Below, in pieces: positions 34,485-43,110 of a DNA stretch of 64,000 nucleotides (position 1 is the first letter of the stretch; the number at the start of each line of letters is the position of its first letter). Source of the DNA: JBPYCR01 sp051846915 (GTDB taxonomy: Bacteria; Bacillota; Bacilli; Bacillales; Amphibacillaceae); contig NZ_JBPYCR010000015.1 in the NCBI RefSeq assembly GCF_051846915.1, positions 12,751-76,750 on the forward strand. The letters run 5' to 3'. Below the pieces are notes generated by a model. It was not told where the DNA came from and did no database searches. It saw only the letters and a program-made list of their open reading frames with translations. The position numbers and the translations under genes are program-made.

Positions 34485-35471
34485 ATGAAAACCTGGTCGG
34501 ACATGATGGTAAGTCAAGAACTGGCAGGAAAAATATTAACAAATAGCATAAAAAAAGATCGTATATCCCACGCCTACTTGCTTCAGGGGGGACGAGGAAC
34601 AGGCAAAGAATCCATTGCCTTTCTGCTGGCCAAAACGTTATTCTGTTTGGATCGAGAGGGAGTAGAGCCTTGCCAAGTATGTAGAAACTGCAAGCGCATT
34701 GCATCCAAAAATCATCCGGATGTTCATTGGATCGAGCCTTCCGAAACAATGGCTATAAGAAACGAACAAATAAATGCATTAAAAGCCGAGTTTAAATATT
34801 CAGGGTTAGAATCGGTGCAAAAGGTTTATGTAATTAAGGCTGCGGATACGCTAACATTGCAAGCGGCTAATCGTATTTTGAAGTTTCTGGAAGAACCAAA
34901 TAAAAAAACAACGGCAATCCTATTGACCGAAAACAGCCAATCAATTATTCCGACCATTAGATCCCGTTGTCAAGCGATTGATTTACAACCATTAAACCCA
35001 TCTTTATTTCAACAGCAGCTGATGGATGCCGGAATTACAAAGGACGATGCTGTTTTTTTTAGTGCATTAACAAATAATCTCGAAGAAGCAATTAGTTGGA
35101 ATAAAGCTGACTGGTTTGCTCAAGCGAGAAAATTAATGGTACAATGGATAGAAATATCCTCAACTCGAACTGATGACATATACTTATTTCTTCATCAGCA
35201 TTGGCTTCCTCATTTTAAGGATAGAGAACAGCTGCAGCAAGGACTTGATTTATTAATGATCGCTTTTAAGGATCTTTTATATTTTCATATAGAAAAAGAA
35301 GAATCAATGGTAGTTTTTACATCTCAAGACGAAGTGCTTCACAAAGCGGTTCCCATTTTCTCAGAAAAGAGACTGCTTACTGCTTTAACCATTTTATTAA
35401 AAGCAAAACAGAAATTAAAACAACGTGTAAATTCCACCTTAGTGATGGAACAACTTACACTTCATATATAG
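34485..35471 (+). CDS. holB: DNA polymerase III delta-prime subunit
   Basis: Clamp-loader stator subunit, 328 residues. It has an AAA+ fold with a P-loop-like GGRGTGKESIAF (about 34-45), a zinc-binding CQVCRNC cluster and the SRC-like RSRCQAIDL motif. Bacterial delta-prime normally lacks ATPase activity although the P-loop looks present here. It is encoded between yaaR and ricT. DnaX, the partner, is at 28635. Confidence 0.96.
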   Translation: MKTWSDMMVSQELAGKILTNSIKKDRISHAYLLQGGRGTGKESIAFLLAKTLFCLDREGVEPCQVCRNCKRIASKNHPDVHWIEPSETMAIRNEQINALKAEFKYSGLESVQKVYVIKAADTLTLQAANRILKFLEEPNKKTTAILLTENSQSIIPTIRSRCQAIDLQPLNPSLFQQQLMDAGITKDDAVFFSALTNNLEEAISWNKADWFAQARKLMVQWIEISSTRTDDIYLFLHQHWLPHFKDREQLQQGLDLLMIAFKDLLYFHIEKEESMVVFTSQDEVLHKAVPIFSEKRLLTALTILLKAKQKLKQRVNSTLVMEQLTLHI

Positions 35472-35484
35472 AGGTGATTATATC

Positions 35485-36312
35485 GTGATTGAAGTAATTG
35501 GCGTCCGTTTTAAAAAAGCGGGCAAGATTTATTATTTTGATCCGGCTGATCACAATATTTCCTTAAATGATTACGTAATTGTAGAAACGGTACGTGGTGT
35601 GGAATTTGGGAAAGTTGTGATTGCAAATAGACAGGTTGATGAGGAAGATGTTGTTCTTCCTTTAAAGAAAGTAATTCGAATAGCTACAGAACAGGATAAA
35701 CATGATGTAGCGGAAAATCAGGAAAAAGCAAAGACAGCATTGGAAGTATGTAAGGAGAAAATTATTAAACATGAACTAGATATGAATCTGGTAGATGTGG
35801 AATATACTTTTGATCGGAATAAAGTTATTTTTTATTTTACCGCCGATGGACGCGTTGACTTTCGTAATCTTGTGAAAGACTTGGCAGCGATGTTTAAAAC
35901 GAGAATTGAATTGCGACAAATTGGTGTTCGGGATGAAGCGAAGTTGCTTGGAGGAATTGGTCCATGTGGTAGAATGCTCTGCTGTTCCACCTTTTTAGGA
36001 GATTTCGAACCTGTGTCCATCAAGATGGCCAAAGACCAGAATCTTTCGTTAAATCCTGCCAAAATTTCAGGGTTATGCGGACGTCTAATGTGTTGCTTAA
36101 AGTATGAGAATGACGACTATGAAGCTGCAAAAAGGGAATTGCCGGATTTGGGAGATTTTATTTATACTTCCTATGGAAAAGGAAAAGTAGTCGGTTTGAA
36201 TATTCTTCAAAAAATTATTCAAATAGAAATGACGGAAAATGAACGCGTCATCGAATATACGTTAGACGAGTTGATAGAGGAAAAAGTTATCTCGACGCAA
36301 GCCACAGAGTAA
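35485..36312 (+). CDS. ricT: RicT (YaaT), PSP1-domain protein
   Basis: A 275-residue PSP1 protein. With RicA and RicF it forms an Fe-S complex that stimulates RNase Y mRNA maturation and the sporulation phosphorelay. The cysteine-rich core is CGRMLCCSTFL and CGRLMCCLKYE (about residues 160-205). The start is GTG after GAGGTGATTATATC, 13 bases behind holB, so it is in the operon. A short acidic C-terminus follows. Confidence 0.96.
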   Translation: MIEVIGVRFKKAGKIYYFDPADHNISLNDYVIVETVRGVEFGKVVIANRQVDEEDVVLPLKKVIRIATEQDKHDVAENQEKAKTALEVCKEKIIKHELDMNLVDVEYTFDRNKVIFYFTADGRVDFRNLVKDLAAMFKTRIELRQIGVRDEAKLLGGIGPCGRMLCCSTFLGDFEPVSIKMAKDQNLSLNPAKISGLCGRLMCCLKYENDDYEAAKRELPDLGDFIYTSYGKGKVVGLNILQKIIQIEMTENERVIEYTLDELIEEKVISTQATE

Positions 36313-36326
36313 TGAGGTGAGTTAGA

Positions 36327-36683
36327 GTGAGCAAGAGGGAAATATTTGATCAAGTATCGGACATGGAAACCCAAATAGGTGAATTATACGAGCAATTGGG
36401 GGACCTAAAAGGAAAATTAAGCGATTTGCTCGAAGAAAATCACCGCCTATCCATGGAAAACATTCATTTGCGCAATCATCTAAAAAGCGATGAGGCCAAT
36501 GGTAATGTAGGTGCAGAACAAGACGAGGATGCTCAAGTTAATATACCGGGAGAAGGATATGATAATTTAGCCCGTCTTTATGAAGAAGGCTTTCACATTT
36601 GCAATATGCAATTTGGCAGCCCGCGTAGAGATGCTGATTGCTTATTCTGTCTTGAGTTTTTCAATATTAGTAAAACAAAATAA
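36327..36683 (+). CDS. yabA: Replication initiation control protein YabA
   Basis: A 118-residue negative regulator of initiation that bridges DnaA and DnaN. The N-terminal half is a leucine-zipper coiled coil (about 5-55), and the C-terminal zinc module has HIC...CLFC (residues about 92-112). The start is GTG after GAGGTGAGTTAGA. DnaA and DnaN are both in this window. Confidence 0.96.
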   Translation: MSKREIFDQVSDMETQIGELYEQLGDLKGKLSDLLEENHRLSMENIHLRNHLKSDEANGNVGAEQDEDAQVNIPGEGYDNLARLYEEGFHICNMQFGSPRRDADCLFCLEFFNISKTK

Positions 36684-36702
36684 TGGAAAGCTGTGACTGA
36701 CT

Positions 36703-36742
36703 GTCTCCATGTATGATCATACGTATATGGAGCCATTTTTTT
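36703..36742 (+). terminator. Terminator after yabA
   Basis: CTCCAT (36705-36710) pairs with ATGGAG (36727-36732) around the palindrome GTATGATCATAC, followed by TTTTTTT. It ends the tmk-yabA operon. Confidence 0.8.
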
Positions 36743-36814
36743 GATTACATTAACGGAATAAAATCAATAAGGTCCCCGAGCGCTACATCGGGGAATCGGA
36801 GTTGAATGAAATAA

Positions 36815-37594
36815 ATGAAGGGTAACGAAAACAGTGAAAAAGGATTTAAAACGCAAATAAAGTTGCTGGATGATGAACGAGTGGATTATTTAGTCGCCGA
36901 TGAATCAATGAAAATTATTCAGAGTGACTCGGTTTTTTCTTTTTCGCTTGATGCCGTTTTACTTGCGCACTTTGCTAATATACCAATTAAAAAAGGGAAG
37001 ATATTGGATTTATGTAGTGGGAATGGCGCTGTTCCTCTTTTTTTATCACGCAGGACAAATGCACACATAACCGGTGTCGAAATTCAAGAGCGGTTAAATG
37101 ATATGGCAAAACGCAGTGTGCGGTTAAATAAATTAGCGGAACAGATTACCTTCGTACATGGCGATTTAAAGGAAATGAAGCCGGTATTGGGGCACAGCTC
37201 GTTTGATGTTATTACCTGTAACCCACCATATTTTCGTTCCCCGGCTAAAACCGAGCATAATCGGAATGAATATTTTACGATCGCCAGGCATGAAGTATTG
37301 TGTACATTGGAAGATGTAGTAAAAGCATGCAAGCTGCACGTAAAGCCAGGCGGGAAAGTTTCGATCGTTCATCGGCCGGGAAGATTGGTTGATATGATCA
37401 CGTTATTTAGAAAATACAACTTAGAACCTAAGCGGTTGCGGTTCGTTTACCCAAAGGAAGGTCGTGAAGCAAACACCATGCTAATCGAAGCTGTACGGGA
37501 CGGCAAAACAGACTTGAAATTGCTGCCACCGCTAATAATTTATAATGAAAATGACTCATATACAAAAGAGGCTGGGGACATAATATATGGTTAA
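36815..37594 (+). CDS. trmN6: tRNA1(Val) (adenine(37)-N6)-methyltransferase
   Basis: A 259-residue SAM-dependent methyltransferase matching B. subtilis YabB/TrmN6. The N-terminal DDERVDYLVADESMKIIQ and the SAM motif ILDLCSGNGAVPLFLS (about 67-82) are followed by the catalytic CNPPYF (about 135-140), the NPPY box typical of N6-adenine methylation. The ribosome binding site is weak and distant, so the exact start is uncertain. The stop overlaps yazA. Confidence 0.95.
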   Translation: MKGNENSEKGFKTQIKLLDDERVDYLVADESMKIIQSDSVFSFSLDAVLLAHFANIPIKKGKILDLCSGNGAVPLFLSRRTNAHITGVEIQERLNDMAKRSVRLNKLAEQITFVHGDLKEMKPVLGHSSFDVITCNPPYFRSPAKTEHNRNEYFTIARHEVLCTLEDVVKACKLHVKPGGKVSIVHRPGRLVDMITLFRKYNLEPKRLRFVYPKEGREANTMLIEAVRDGKTDLKLLPPLIIYNENDSYTKEAGDIIYG

Positions 37595-37880
37595 TCAAGA
37601 ACATATTGTTTACATATTGAAGTGTAAAGATCATTCATTATACACGGGTTATACAAATGATCTCGAAAAAAGACTCGAAATGCACGAACATGGAAAAGGG
37701 GCGAAGTACACGCGAGGGCGTGGGCCATTCCAAGTTGTTTATGTAGAAAAATTTCCAACAAAAGAAGCCGCTATGCAAAAGGAGTATCAGATCAAACGTC
37801 TTTCCCGAAATGAAAAGCTACACCTGATTCGAAATATGTTGAAAGATGTGATTCACCGTGCAGATTCAGAAGAGCTTTGA
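37587..37880 (+). CDS. yazA: GIY-YIG nuclease-domain protein YazA
   Basis: A 97-residue stand-alone GIY-YIG domain: VYILKCKDHSLYTGYTNDLEKRL at the N-terminus holds the motif as VYI...YTG, then YTRGRGP and the later EAAMQKEYQIKRLSR. Function in Bacillus is unknown; the conserved placement between trmN6 and rsmI holds. It overlaps trmN6 by 8 bases and rsmI by 23, indicating translational coupling. Confidence 0.94.
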   Translation: MVNQEHIVYILKCKDHSLYTGYTNDLEKRLEMHEHGKGAKYTRGRGPFQVVYVEKFPTKEAAMQKEYQIKRLSRNEKLHLIRNMLKDVIHRADSEEL

Positions 37881-38733
37881 TCAACAAAATAGTACAGGGA
37901 CGATCTATGTCGTGCCAACACCTATCGGGAACCTGGAGGATATTACGTACCGGGCTTTAACTGTGTTAAAAACGGTACAATGGATTGCTGCAGAGGATAC
38001 TAGAAACACAAAAAATTTACTGCGGCATTTTGATATTCATACACCGCTCGTAAGTTATCATGAGCATAGTAAAGCATCTCGTGAACACGATTTACTTGAT
38101 CGCTTGGCGAACGGTGAGTCCATAGCATTAGTCAGTGATGCAGGAATGCCAACTATAAGCGATCCGGGCAATGAGCTCATTCAAGCAGCGATCAGCGAGC
38201 GGATACCGGTTATTTCCTTACCCGGAGCAAATGCAGCACTGTGTGCTTTGGTAGCATCAGGCCTTTCAACAACAGAATTTCTTTTTCATGGATTTTTGCC
38301 ACGGAAAAAGAAAGAAAAAATAGCTGCGTTGGAAAATTTACAAACAATGAAAGCAACGTTGCTTTTTTATGAATCGCCGTACCGTTTGACGGATACGTTG
38401 GGACAGTTACAAGCGGTATTTGGCAACAGACAAGCTGTCATTGGCCGTGAACTGACAAAAAGGTTTGAAGAATATGTACGCGGAACGATGGACGAGCTAC
38501 TTTCCTGGTCCCGGGAAACGGAATTAAAAGGTGAATTTTGCATTGTTGTAGAAGGGTCTAATCAAGATCAATCAAATGAGGACAGTCTGTGGTGGAGTCA
38601 CTTATCGGTACAAGATCATGTATACTATTATATGGAAAATAATAAATTAACAAGTAAGGACGCAATTAAGCAAGTTGCCACAGATCGAAAAATGGCCAAA
38701 CGTAATGTATATCAACAGTTTCATATGGCTTAA
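37858..38733 (+). CDS. rsmI: 16S rRNA (cytidine(1402)-2'-O)-methyltransferase
   Basis: RsmI methylates C1402 in the ribosome decoding centre. The 291-residue protein has the tetrapyrrole-methylase fold with the SAM-binding VVPTPIGNLEDITYRAL near residue 19, the AEDTRNT motif (about 43-49), SDAGMPTISDPG (about 88-99) and SLPGANA (about 115-121). The start appears to be GTG within yazA. Its stop lies inside the terminator hairpin at 38729. Confidence 0.96.
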   Translation: MQIQKSFDQQNSTGTIYVVPTPIGNLEDITYRALTVLKTVQWIAAEDTRNTKNLLRHFDIHTPLVSYHEHSKASREHDLLDRLANGESIALVSDAGMPTISDPGNELIQAAISERIPVISLPGANAALCALVASGLSTTEFLFHGFLPRKKKEKIAALENLQTMKATLLFYESPYRLTDTLGQLQAVFGNRQAVIGRELTKRFEEYVRGTMDELLSWSRETELKGEFCIVVEGSNQDQSNEDSLWWSHLSVQDHVYYYMENNKLTSKDAIKQVATDRKMAKRNVYQQFHMA

Positions 38734-38758
38734 AGAAATGCTGTCTTTAAGCCTTTTT
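38729..38758 (+). terminator. Terminator after rsmI
   Basis: CTTAAAGA (38729-38736) pairs with TCTTTAAG (38744-38751), followed by CCTTTTTT; the stem overlaps the rsmI stop codon. Confidence 0.75.
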
Positions 38759-38766
38759 TAGCAGAT

Positions 38767-38852
38767 AAGAAAGTATATAACTTTATTACTGCATAAGTGC
38801 AACTAAGGCTTTCGCCATAAAGGGTTGGCGATAAGCCAAGTTTTCTAATAAT
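38767..38852 (+). repeat. Short hairpin repeat C, copy 2
   Basis: The left part (AAGAAAGTATATAACTTTAT) resembles the left end of repeat A. The right part (CTAAGGCTTTCGCCATAAAG ... TTGGCGATAAGCCAA) matches repeat C. It looks like a chimeric or partial element after the rsmI terminator. Confidence 0.55.
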
Positions 38853-38880
38853 TTATTCTTCAATCATGTCTGCATATTGT

Positions 38881-39855
38881 TTAATCTATCTTTAAATCGA
38901 TGGCTATTTTCCCAAATTGCTTACCGTCTTCTAGATATGTCAGTGCTTCTTTAGCCTCGTTCAAAGTAAATGTTCGATCGACGACAGGATGTAATTGAGA
39001 GTCTTTCATAAACGCAAGCATCTCGTGAAGTTCTTCTTGGCTACCCATAGTGGACCCCAACAGTTGGTACTGACCGTAGAAAAATTCTCGTAAATTCAGT
39101 TCGGACACATCATCAGTCGATGAACCAAAAATAACCATTTTGCCACCCTTTTTTAGCACCTTTAGTGAACGATTGAATGTGGCCTGTCCGACACTGTCGA
39201 TAACCAAATCTATAGTTTCATTTTTCAACGCCTCAACCCAATCACTTGCTGTATCTAGTACAACATCTGCACCAATTTGTTTGGCTGCCTGACGTTTTTC
39301 TGGACTGCGTGATGTCACAATGACCCGTGCACCTTGCTTTTTCGCAAAAGGAATAAGGTAGGTTGCGACTCCACTTCCTGCACCAGGAATAAATACCGTT
39401 TCTCCTTTTTTCAGTTGCCCTTTTGTAAACATTGCCCGATATCCTGTTAAAGCAGAGAGCGTCAAGACACCAGCCTCTTCCCATGTGAGGTATGCGGGCT
39501 TACGTTCAAGTTGTTCGACATTAATGACAACCTTTTCCGCAATGGTCCCGTCAAAAAGGCCATAATCATCCGGCTGTGCGGCAGCATTGTTGTACCAACC
39601 AAGGCTCGGGTTTATCATTACTTCATCACCGGTTTGGAACCGATTTACACCTTCGCCAACACTTTCAACCACTCCCGCGCCATCCGAACCAATGGCAAGC
39701 GTTTCGGCACCTGTTCCTCGTTGGTTGTGTGCAAACAAATCTCGGTGGTTTAATCCAGCAACTCGCATGCGAATAACAACCTCGCCAGCTCCGGCTTGCG
39801 GTTCGCCAACATCTTTAACTAAAAACTCTCCACGCTCATATACAAAAGCTTTCAT
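38881..39855 (-). CDS. Zinc-type alcohol dehydrogenase/quinone oxidoreductase-like protein
   Basis: A 324-residue medium-chain dehydrogenase/reductase. It has the GroES-like N-terminal domain (GEVVIRMRVAGLNHRDLF) and a Rossmann domain with the NADP motif GAGSGVATYLIPFAKKQGA (about 156-174). The catalytic zinc cysteines are absent, so it belongs to the zinc-free quinone oxidoreductase group, close to B. subtilis YogA. The reaction is not predictable. It begins the accessory block between rsmI and abrB. Confidence 0.88.
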   Translation of the reverse strand: MKAFVYERGEFLVKDVGEPQAGAGEVVIRMRVAGLNHRDLFAHNQRGTGAETLAIGSDGAGVVESVGEGVNRFQTGDEVMINPSLGWYNNAAAQPDDYGLFDGTIAEKVVINVEQLERKPAYLTWEEAGVLTLSALTGYRAMFTKGQLKKGETVFIPGAGSGVATYLIPFAKKQGARVIVTSRSPEKRQAAKQIGADVVLDTASDWVEALKNETIDLVIDSVGQATFNRSLKVLKKGGKMVIFGSSTDDVSELNLREFFYGQYQLLGSTMGSQEELHEMLAFMKDSQLHPVVDRTFTLNEAKEALTYLEDGKQFGKIAIDLKID

Positions 39856-40111
39856 TTAAGACATCCTTTCAGATATATTTATTTTTCCTTGATGAAATAC
39901 CAAAATAACTGTTTCGTGAATGGATATATTTGGCCATAGTAAAAATAAAAAACAAGTAATAAACTCGACCAAAAGCAAGATATCCTCTATTCTGCTAAAG
40001 ATAAAACTATGAAAATAACGAGTGTTATAATTGCAGTAAAGAAAGAAGCTCTTATCTTAGTCGCTTTGCATACTCTTTCCTTGTGCAGCTAGTGCCCCCT
40101 ATTGGGGATAG

Positions 40112-40360
40112 TTATTTGTTATTACCTTTAATAAATAACCTAGGAGCAAAATAAGCTATTGTTGCTGCAAGAAAGGCTAAAATTACGGTTGAAAGAGAAG
40201 AACTTCTTTTAATAACAACACTGGTAGGTAAGCTTTCACTCTTACTCCAAGCACTTGTCATATCTGGAGTATAAAAAAGTGTCATAAAATACCCGGATAG
40301 AACTTGAAATAATACAAACAAAGTTAAAAAACTAATAGAAAATATAATATATCTTTTAAT
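40112..40360 (-). CDS. Small two-helix membrane protein with ATT start
   Basis: An 82-residue protein with two hydrophobic segments (about 3-24 and 57-76) and a polar loop with SAWSKSESLPTS. The first TTG in frame is at 40321, but that truncates the first helix and has no ribosome binding site. An ATT at 40358-40360 followed by AAAAGATATATT (residues KRYI) lies seven bases after AAAGGGGA, so translation probably begins there as IKRYIIFSISFLTL. ATT starts are rare; an ATG mutated to ATT is the other reading. I do not recognise the family. Confidence 0.6.
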   Translation of the reverse strand: MKRYIIFSISFLTLFVLFQVLSGYFMTLFYTPDMTSAWSKSESLPTSVVIKRSSSLSTVILAFLAATIAYFAPRLFIKGNNK

Positions 40361-40511
40361 GAAATCGTCCCCTTTATAATCTCAATTTCGCCCAAATTGC
40401 CGTTGATTGAAATCGCTTTATAGATTTGCTTTGAGATTCGCTCTTTATTCAATGTTAAATCATTCAATATTACTTAACAATAAAAATTACTCTATTTTTG
40501 ATTTAGTGTCT

Positions 40512-41555
40512 TTATGATTTCATCGAAAGAGCAAGTTGCATCACTAATCTTACGGGAAGTGCAGGATTTGCCATTTGATTGACATCTCCAACAAAAAACA
40601 AATCTTTTAAAGGGTAATAAAATGCAAATGAACCTGATGAACCGGAATGTCCAACCAATTCCCCTCTCCCCATAAAAAATGTCCCAATCCCATTTAGTGG
40701 AATTCTCATATATCCAGCACCGTAATGAATCGGAAACATGGAAGCTTGCAACTTGTTCATTACATTTTGTTCATGAAAAACAGCTTTATTAAATAACGTT
40801 CCACTAAAGAAAGCTTTGATAAATATCATTAATTCACGAGCAGTAGAAATACCACCTCCACTGGCACGAGAGCTTCTTACGTATTTTGGGCGGTAAAAGG
40901 AACTGTCTTTATAATAAACTTTAGGAACAAAATCATGGTCACTCTTAGGAAGGTAAGTATTTGTTAGCTTTAGAGGGTCGAATATTAATTGCTTATATAC
41001 ATCATCTAATGTTGAATTAGCAACTGTTTCAACTATTCTTCCGAGCATATCAAAGTTTATATCAGCGTAATGAGCTCTTTTTCCTCTGTCAGGTGCAAAA
41101 TGCGGTTTTAAACCTTTGGTCATCGTTATCATTTCATCAAAATCATATTCCATGTCCTGATGGATTGCACGTTTTTTTGCATTATTACTACCTTCTTCAA
41201 AGATATCCGGCAATCCGCTTGTTTGACGTAATAAATGTGAAAGTGTAAGCTTTGTGGAATGATCTTGGTTCTTGTAAATATGTAGGTTACCCAATGTTTC
41301 TTCTTTAAAGTATTTTGTTACTTCATCGTCAAGTGACAGCTTACCCCGCTCTTTCAAAATAAAAATACAGGTAGAGGTAAACAGCTTTGTGATGCTTGCC
41401 ATAAGGATTGGGGAATCAACATCCTTCCCCCCGTACCCCTTGCTGTATGAAAAATCTCCTTCCATGTTTTCTACAAGTAGAACGGCTTCATGTATTTGGC
41501 TTTTATTTGTAGTTCGTTCGAATACTTTATCAATTTTTTGCGTTTTAACTCCCAT
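40512..41555 (-). CDS. Serine hydrolase of the beta-lactamase/PBP4* family
   Basis: A 347-residue penicillin-binding-type esterase or peptidase without signal peptide. The three catalytic motifs are SITK (about residue 60), YAD (about 160, the YxN equivalent) and HSG (about 315, the KTG equivalent), the pattern of class C-like serine hydrolases (COG1680). The substrate is unknown. Five upstream codons are open, but the ATG at 41555 follows GAGGGTGG. The 1 kb upstream is otherwise non-coding except for the riboswitch/SinI unit. Confidence 0.85.
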   Translation of the reverse strand: MGVKTQKIDKVFERTTNKSQIHEAVLLVENMEGDFSYSKGYGGKDVDSPILMASITKLFTSTCIFILKERGKLSLDDEVTKYFKEETLGNLHIYKNQDHSTKLTLSHLLRQTSGLPDIFEEGSNNAKKRAIHQDMEYDFDEMITMTKGLKPHFAPDRGKRAHYADINFDMLGRIVETVANSTLDDVYKQLIFDPLKLTNTYLPKSDHDFVPKVYYKDSSFYRPKYVRSSRASGGGISTARELMIFIKAFFSGTLFNKAVFHEQNVMNKLQASMFPIHYGAGYMRIPLNGIGTFFMGRGELVGHSGSSGSFAFYYPLKDLFFVGDVNQMANPALPVRLVMQLALSMKS

Positions 41556-41570
41556 ATAAACCACCCTCAT

Positions 41571-41877
41571 AATATTTTACTTTTAACAATTAGAGCCTAA
41601 AAAATAACGCGTATATTTAACATACACTCTTTAATAATCTGGATATCAGTCGTTCAAATAGAGGATATATAACAGTCTATTTTGCATGTGAATTTTTTAA
41701 AGACTTGATTTCCGGAACTATACAAAATATTAAACTGAAACCATTGTTACACGCCCTTTTATAAAGTAAATTTTATAAAAGGGGATAAATAATATAATTT
41801 AATAAACTTTTCTTTATAAAGTACAATTCGGTAATGGAGTGTGGTAATATATTACTATCAAATTAATTACACTATTC
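41571..41877. other. Intergenic region upstream of the c-di-GMP riboswitch
   Basis: AT-rich, no ORF of note. It should contain the divergent promoters for the serine hydrolase and the riboswitch unit, but I cannot single them out. No TGTCGAA (Spo0A) box is visible. Confidence 0.45.
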
Positions 41878-41961
41878 AGAAAAAGGCAAACCTCTCGAAA
41901 GATTGGGACGCAAAGCCTCAGGTCTAATGTTTTTCCAACGATGATAGCTGGGCTGCCTTTC
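41878..41961 (+). promoter_or_regulatory. Cyclic di-GMP-I (GEMM-I) riboswitch
   Basis: The consensus is nearly complete: GGCAAACC, a hairpin with the GAAA tetraloop, TGGGACGCAAAGCC, a GGTCTAA segment, and GATAGCTGGGCTGCC at the end. P1 is AAAGGCA (41882-41888) with TGCCTTT (41954-41960). No terminator lies between P1 and the start codon; instead AGGAGG (41962-41967) follows at once. Bases GCCT of P1 (41955-41958) could alternatively pair with AGGC of the ribosome binding site (41965-41968), so ligand binding would free the site. That translational ON model is inference. Confidence 0.92.
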
Positions 41962-41972
41962 AGGAGGCGATC

Positions 41973-42095
41973 GTGATTAGTGCAAAAGAACTGGATAAAG
42001 AATGGGTAGATTTAATAATTCAAGCTCGGGATTTAGGGATTCCTATTCATGTTGTTAGAGAATACTTAAGCAATGAAGCAATAGAAATTAAATAG
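41973..42095 (+). CDS. SinI-type anti-repressor under c-di-GMP control
   Basis: A 40-residue protein read from GTG just after the riboswitch and an AGGAGG site. Its core, LDKEWVDLIIQARDLGIP followed by HVVREYL, is the SinI/SinR dimerisation helix: B. subtilis SinI has LDQEWVELMVEAKEANIS. SinI binds and disables SinR, the repressor of biofilm matrix operons. No sinR is adjacent. It was too short for the ORF threshold. The short tail after the helix contains little else. Its control by c-di-GMP rather than by a visible Spo0A box is notable. Confidence 0.85.
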   Translation: MISAKELDKEWVDLIIQARDLGIPIHVVREYLSNEAIEIK

Positions 42096-42301
42096 ATTTT
42101 ATTTCTTTATTGCTTATCAGAAGACCGAGCAAAAGTTTTCTTCTGTGAAAATCAATTTTCATTAAAAAATACTTTATAATACAAGGTTGAAAACAGCTAC
42201 TTAGTTTTATTTTTTTCTACAATCATTTTTATATTAACGTTAATGGTTTTTTAAGAAATCTGCAATACATCATATAAAACTAGGATACTTGAAGTAGATG
42301 G
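42096..42301. other. Downstream of sinI-like gene
   Basis: No gene is seen up to the terminator. Confidence 0.6.
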
Positions 42302-42339
42302 AAAGCGCTACGATTGAGAACATCGTGGCGCTTTTTTTT
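42302..42339 (+). terminator. Terminator downstream of the sinI-like gene
   Basis: AAAGCGCTACGAT pairs with ATCGTGGCGCTTT, followed by T8. Confidence 0.85.
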
Positions 42340-42517
42340 GAACAAACTTCCCCTCTTTCCGTTTATGATAGCTCTGTTTAAGTCAGCCCCGGTATCATTA
42401 CATCTTAAAGAAGATTGATAAAGATTATGGATTAGCTACCTAGCTTAGGTTGTTTTGAAGCGGGTTTTTAAGGATTCGGAAAATACTATATTGTTTTTTG
42501 AAAAATATAAATATAAC

Positions 42518-42547
42518 TTGACGGGAATATTCCCGATATGGAATAAT
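42518..42547 (+). promoter_or_regulatory. Promoter and operator of the ArsR-family operon
   Basis: TTGACG (42518-42523) and AATAAT (42542-42547) frame a perfect palindrome CGGGAATATTCCCG (42522-42535). A palindrome between -35 and -10 just before a HTH gene fits autorepression by the ArsR-type protein. Confidence 0.6.
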
Positions 42548-42657
42548 TGTGTAAACAACAACGTGTGACTAAGTCAAAGAATCGGATGTGATAATTTCAT
42601 GTAACAACATACGTTAATGGATTTATGTAAAATGAAAATGGTTGGAGTTGAATCAAC

Positions 42658-42978
42658 ATGAACGCGAAAACATTTAGTGCCCTGGCGGAACCAAATCGTC
42701 TTGATATCATTGATCTTCTTCTTGAAGAGCCGCTTCCAGTGGGGGAAATTGCAAGTAAATTAAAACTAAACCAGCCCCAAACTTCAAAGCATCTTCGTGT
42801 TTTGAGTGAAGCTGGCCTTGTTGAAGTTGAGCCAATAGCAAACCGTCGAATATACAAGTTAAGACTGGAAACGTTTAAAGAGCTAGATAAATGGCTCGAT
42901 TCTTATCGACGGGTGTGGGAAGCGCGGATGGATCGCCTGGACGATTATCTAAATGTATTACAGGAGAAAAAACACTGA
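42658..42978 (+). CDS. ArsR-family transcriptional regulator
   Basis: A 106-residue winged-helix repressor: FSALAEPNRLDIIDLL at the start, recognition helix LNQPQTSKHLRVLSEAGLVEVE and the wing with NRRIYKLR. No ELCVC metal motif is present, so it is probably not a metal sensor. It is followed by an SRPBCC protein and a VOC protein, a common combination (ArsR - AHSA1 - PhnB) in Firmicutes, where the regulator seems to control the two small-molecule-binding proteins. Ligand unknown. Confidence 0.9.
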   Translation: MNAKTFSALAEPNRLDIIDLLLEEPLPVGEIASKLKLNQPQTSKHLRVLSEAGLVEVEPIANRRIYKLRLETFKELDKWLDSYRRVWEARMDRLDDYLNVLQEKKH

Positions 42979-43110
42979 ATTAATAACCAATTAATGAATG
43001 CACATTAGTTATCTTCACCTTTGAGAATGCACCTAAGACGATGATGATGATTATACCTTTGGAAAAAATTAAGAGTAAAGAAAGGTTACACAATCGAATG
43101 GAGGAGTAAA

